Source: Nitrospira sp. (lineage in GTDB: Bacteria; Nitrospirota; Nitrospiria; Nitrospirales; Nitrospiraceae). Taken from it: a stretch of 34,860 nt of DNA. The position numbers and the translations under genes were made by a program. The notes below the pieces were generated by a model, which worked only from the letters and a program-made list of their open reading frames with translations, did not search any database and was not told where the DNA came from. The stretch covers positions 1 through 34,860 of the forward strand of contig JAJONL010000014.1 in assembly GCA_021323395.1 (NCBI GenBank). Direction: 5' to 3'. Below, in pieces: positions 32,776 through 34,860 of this stretch (position 1 is the stretch's first letter; each line of letters begins with the position of its first letter).

Positions 32776-34383
32776 CTACCGCTCCTTCTCATGCTCGGCA
32801 AGAAATTCTTTCCGGTCCGACAACGTGGGAGAATCCTTGTGGCCCGGTTCGGTACCCACCGCTGGACAAGGGTGAGAAATTGCGGGTAAATATACTTCAA
32901 TGGTGGTGCCCTGTGCGACGGTGCTGGTCGCGCGAAAGGTGCCGCCATGCTCGCTCACGATATGGGGCAGGCCTGAGAGGCCCACCTCTGTCGTTCTGTC
33001 CCCGTCGCCGGACATCAAGAACGGGTCGAATAAGCGAGGCTGAACGCCGGAGCTGATTCCTTCGCCGCTGTCTGAGACGATAAGACGGACGTAATGTCCA
33101 GGCGGAAGCGGCAGGTCGTAGCCACTCGCCGGGCCGGAAAGTTCAATATTGTCCAGGCGCACTTCCAGGATCCCACCGCTCATCCGCATAGCCTGCTCCG
33201 CGTGAGCGAGGAGACTGACGCATACGTGGTGAATTTGAGTGGGGTCGGCAAAAACCGGTTTCGTTGCTCCCGGGATCCATTCGCGGAGGGTGATGATCTC
33301 CGGTAACTTTCCCCTCAAAACACGGAGCGTTTCTTTGAGGAGGATATCCAGTGACACCGGCTGTCTTGCGTTGTTTCCCTGGCGACCGAACATGAGCATT
33401 TGGGTGACCAAATCACGCGCCCGTTTGGATGCGAGTATGACCTGCTGCACGTGTCCATGGGCGCGACTGTCCGGCACGAGCAGTGGCAGGGTCAGATCCG
33501 AGAAGCCCAAGATGGCGGTCAGGCAATTGTTGAATTCATGGGCGATGCCGCCGGCAAGCGTTGCCATGGCCGCATTTTTTTTGCCTTGCTGCAGTTGGGC
33601 TTCGGTTGTTTTTCGGGTCGTGATGTCGGTGATGATCACCTGAACGGCGTGGTGCCCATCGAACACGATCGGCGCCGAGACCATCTCCACCTCCACCGGC
33701 GTTCCATCAGGCCGTATAAATCGCTGATCGAGGGGCGCAGAAGGTTCTGAGGAGCGTACATTTTCTGGTGTCCCAAGCCCGTGAATGAACTCATCTGAAA
33801 AACACTCCGAAAGTGGTCGGCCTTCAATGTCCTGTGCCGAGGCGATTCCAAAGAGACGCAGGCCTGCCTGATTGACGAACAAAATATTTCCTTCCGCATG
33901 TACGAGGATCGCATGGGGAGACAGGAGAATTAGGCTCCGATACCGTTCCTCGCTTGCGTGCAGAGCTTCCATCGCCGACTGTCGTGGGGTGACGTCGCGG
34001 ACCATACCTACGTAACCTGTCAGAGCTCCTCCGTCGGCACGTAACGGAAACGCTTCCGTCATGACCCAGCGGATTGATCCATCGGATCGTCGAAAGCGAA
34101 ATTCACGTGCAAAGCTCCGATGGTCGCTTATGGCGGCTGTCCATTCCGCATTGATGAGGGCATAATCTTCCGGGAAGAGGGCAGAGAGCCAGGATTCGCC
34201 GGCTGTAGCTGGGATCGGGAGCCCGGCAATGCGGCGGAGTCGATCATTGAGATAGAGCGTGTGGCCTTCGGGATCTGCCAGGAAAATACCGATGGATGCC
34301 TCGCCGGAAAGGGTGCGTACGAAGGCTTCGACGGTCGATTGAGCTGCCGGCGGGAGGCCTGGCACGAGTTCCGGCGAACTCAC
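32776..34383 (-). CDS. PAS-PAS sensor kinase homologue with degenerate ATP-binding domain
   Basis: Soluble sensor of 535 residues: PAS domain 1 (about 18-134, ending MVRDVTPRQ), PAS domain 2 (about 143-258, ending IITDITTRKTTEAQ), DHp and HATPase-like region. The phospho-acceptor His282 is intact in LAGGIAHEFNNCLTAILG. The N-box, normally xxNLxxNAxxAM, reads VCVSLLAHAEQAM: both Asn are replaced, by Ser390 and His394. The G2 box GTGLGLS is EVGLSG, while DSGEGIS remains. ATP binding is therefore doubtful, and it may act as a phosphate relay, phosphatase or scaffold. The start is a GTG at 34383 with a strong ggaggag ribosome site 8 bases upstream. A single receiver gene follows after 99 bases. 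Confidence 0.93.
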   Translation of the reverse strand: MSSPELVPGLPPAAQSTVEAFVRTLSGEASIGIFLADPEGHTLYLNDRLRRIAGLPIPATAGESWLSALFPEDYALINAEWTAAISDHRSFAREFRFRRSDGSIRWVMTEAFPLRADGGALTGYVGMVRDVTPRQSAMEALHASEERYRSLILLSPHAILVHAEGNILFVNQAGLRLFGIASAQDIEGRPLSECFSDEFIHGLGTPENVRSSEPSAPLDQRFIRPDGTPVEVEMVSAPIVFDGHHAVQVIITDITTRKTTEAQLQQGKKNAAMATLAGGIAHEFNNCLTAILGFSDLTLPLLVPDSRAHGHVQQVILASKRARDLVTQMLMFGRQGNNARQPVSLDILLKETLRVLRGKLPEIITLREWIPGATKPVFADPTQIHHVCVSLLAHAEQAMRMSGGILEVRLDNIELSGPASGYDLPLPPGHYVRLIVSDSGEGISSGVQPRLFDPFLMSGDGDRTTEVGLSGLPHIVSEHGGTFRATSTVAQGTTIEVYLPAISHPCPAVGTEPGHKDSPTLSDRKEFLAEHEKER

Positions 34384-34860
34384 GGGCGACTCCTCCGCGG
34401 ATGGAAAGCGTGCTGGCTCATTTGGAAACAGTCTCCCGGAAAGGGGTGCTGGTGACGAGTACGTAAGCGTGGATCATAACATCATGCCGGAGGAGGCCGG
34501 TAGAGAAGATTGACAAATTGCACGATAATTGGGCTCTGGGTGGATAGGGCCGTTTGTCCCTATGGAGCGGCCCGTCGTTCCAGTCCGCAGGATGCAGGAT
34601 GGACTGGAGAATGGCCAGTGCCGGACTTGCGAGCGTTCTCGGACCGGCGCGTCCAGCTGGTCGAATCCTGCGTGCATGATTGATGGGTCAGCGGGTCTAG
34701 ATTAGTCTGAGATGGTAAACGGTCCGATTATCCGGCTGGGCGAGCAGTGTAAGGGGAAGAATACTCGAGAGAGCGCCTCTGAGAAGGAAGGTTTTGCGGC
34801 GGTGCTCTCGATGAGATTTGTTTGGATCAGGGAGTCTCCGGGTTGGTGCCGAAGGCGGGA
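34384..34860. other. Region without a convincing gene
   Basis: These 477 bases between the PAS kinase start and the window edge show no frame with recognisable protein similarity. A 67-codon frame on the minus strand (34474-34677) has no ribosome site and no known pattern. The stretch holds the kinase ribosome site, the heptamer-loop hairpin near 34580 and a TTGACA at 34510 with no correctly spaced -10. Confidence 0.5.
34579..34608. repeat. Hairpin whose loop is a perfect tandem heptamer
   Basis: TCCAGTCC (34579-34586) and GGACTGGA (34601-34608) are perfect inverse complements, 8 base pairs. The 14-base loop is exactly two copies of GCAGGAT (34587-34593 and 34594-34600). No T-run follows on either strand, so it does not look like a standard terminator. 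Confidence 0.6.

Noticed and set aside
34510-34529. TTGACA followed by GATAAT as a promoter
   Set aside because: The spacer is only about 8 bases, far too short for a sigma-70 promoter, and there is no gene downstream in the window.
34474-34677. Minus-strand 67-codon frame upstream of the PAS kinase
   Set aside because: No ribosome site, no recognised pattern, and a composition like random high-GC sequence; it also runs across the heptamer-loop hairpin.

Overview
The window looks like a chromosomal segment of a Nitrospira-type bacterium (phylum Nitrospirota). This is an inference from three things: the complex I gene set with two consecutive nuoM genes, the many orphan sensor kinases and receivers, and small lipoproteins of a type I associate with Nitrospira. 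No rRNA, tRNA, CRISPR array, phage or transposase gene was seen. Genes are densely packed, and many starts overlap the preceding stop.

Layout. (1) Positions 1-6590, plus strand: a tight eight-gene run encoding a DUF1295 membrane protein (cut by the window edge), a DUF6134 secreted protein, a Blc-like lipocalin lipoprotein, an NTF2-like protein, a short-chain dehydrogenase, a COG2907 flavoprotein, a DUF1365 protein and a cyclopropane-fatty-acid-synthase-like methyltransferase. It reads as a membrane-lipid modification operon. (2) 6790-9184: pyrE, a small lipoprotein divergent from a periplasmic rhodanese, and a secreted phosphodiester-glycosidase-like protein. (3) 9267-12963, minus strand: a CHASE3 sensor kinase, an Rcp1-like receiver and a hybrid kinase that has lost its phospho-acceptor histidine. 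(4) 13096-27123, minus strand: a complex I operon in the order nuoA-B-C-D-G-I-J-gdx-K-L-M-M-N. (5) 27297-31746: a doubtful small lipoprotein, an OmpA-family envelope protein and a PriA homologue. (6) 31753-34383, minus strand: a small membrane protein, a stand-alone receiver and a PAS sensor kinase with a damaged ATP-binding site. The last 477 bases hold no convincing gene.

How the genes work together. The nuo operon encodes most of a quinone-linked proton pump. It has a fourth antiporter-like subunit and a matching insertion in the NuoL lateral helix, as in the described four-pump ('2M') complex I cassettes. It lacks nuoE, nuoF and nuoH, so the electron-input module and the quinone-channel subunit must come from elsewhere or be replaced. 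A guanidinium-exporter-type SMR gene sits between nuoJ and nuoK with only 8-9 base gaps, so it is almost certainly co-transcribed with complex I.

Several proteins have intact folds but lack key catalytic residues: PriA (all ATPase motifs), the second NuoM (the TM7 lysine), the hybrid kinase (histidine to arginine), the PAS kinase (both N-box asparagines) and the lipocalin (an apparent internal deletion). This recurring pattern, together with the gdx insertion, is the most interesting signal in the window.
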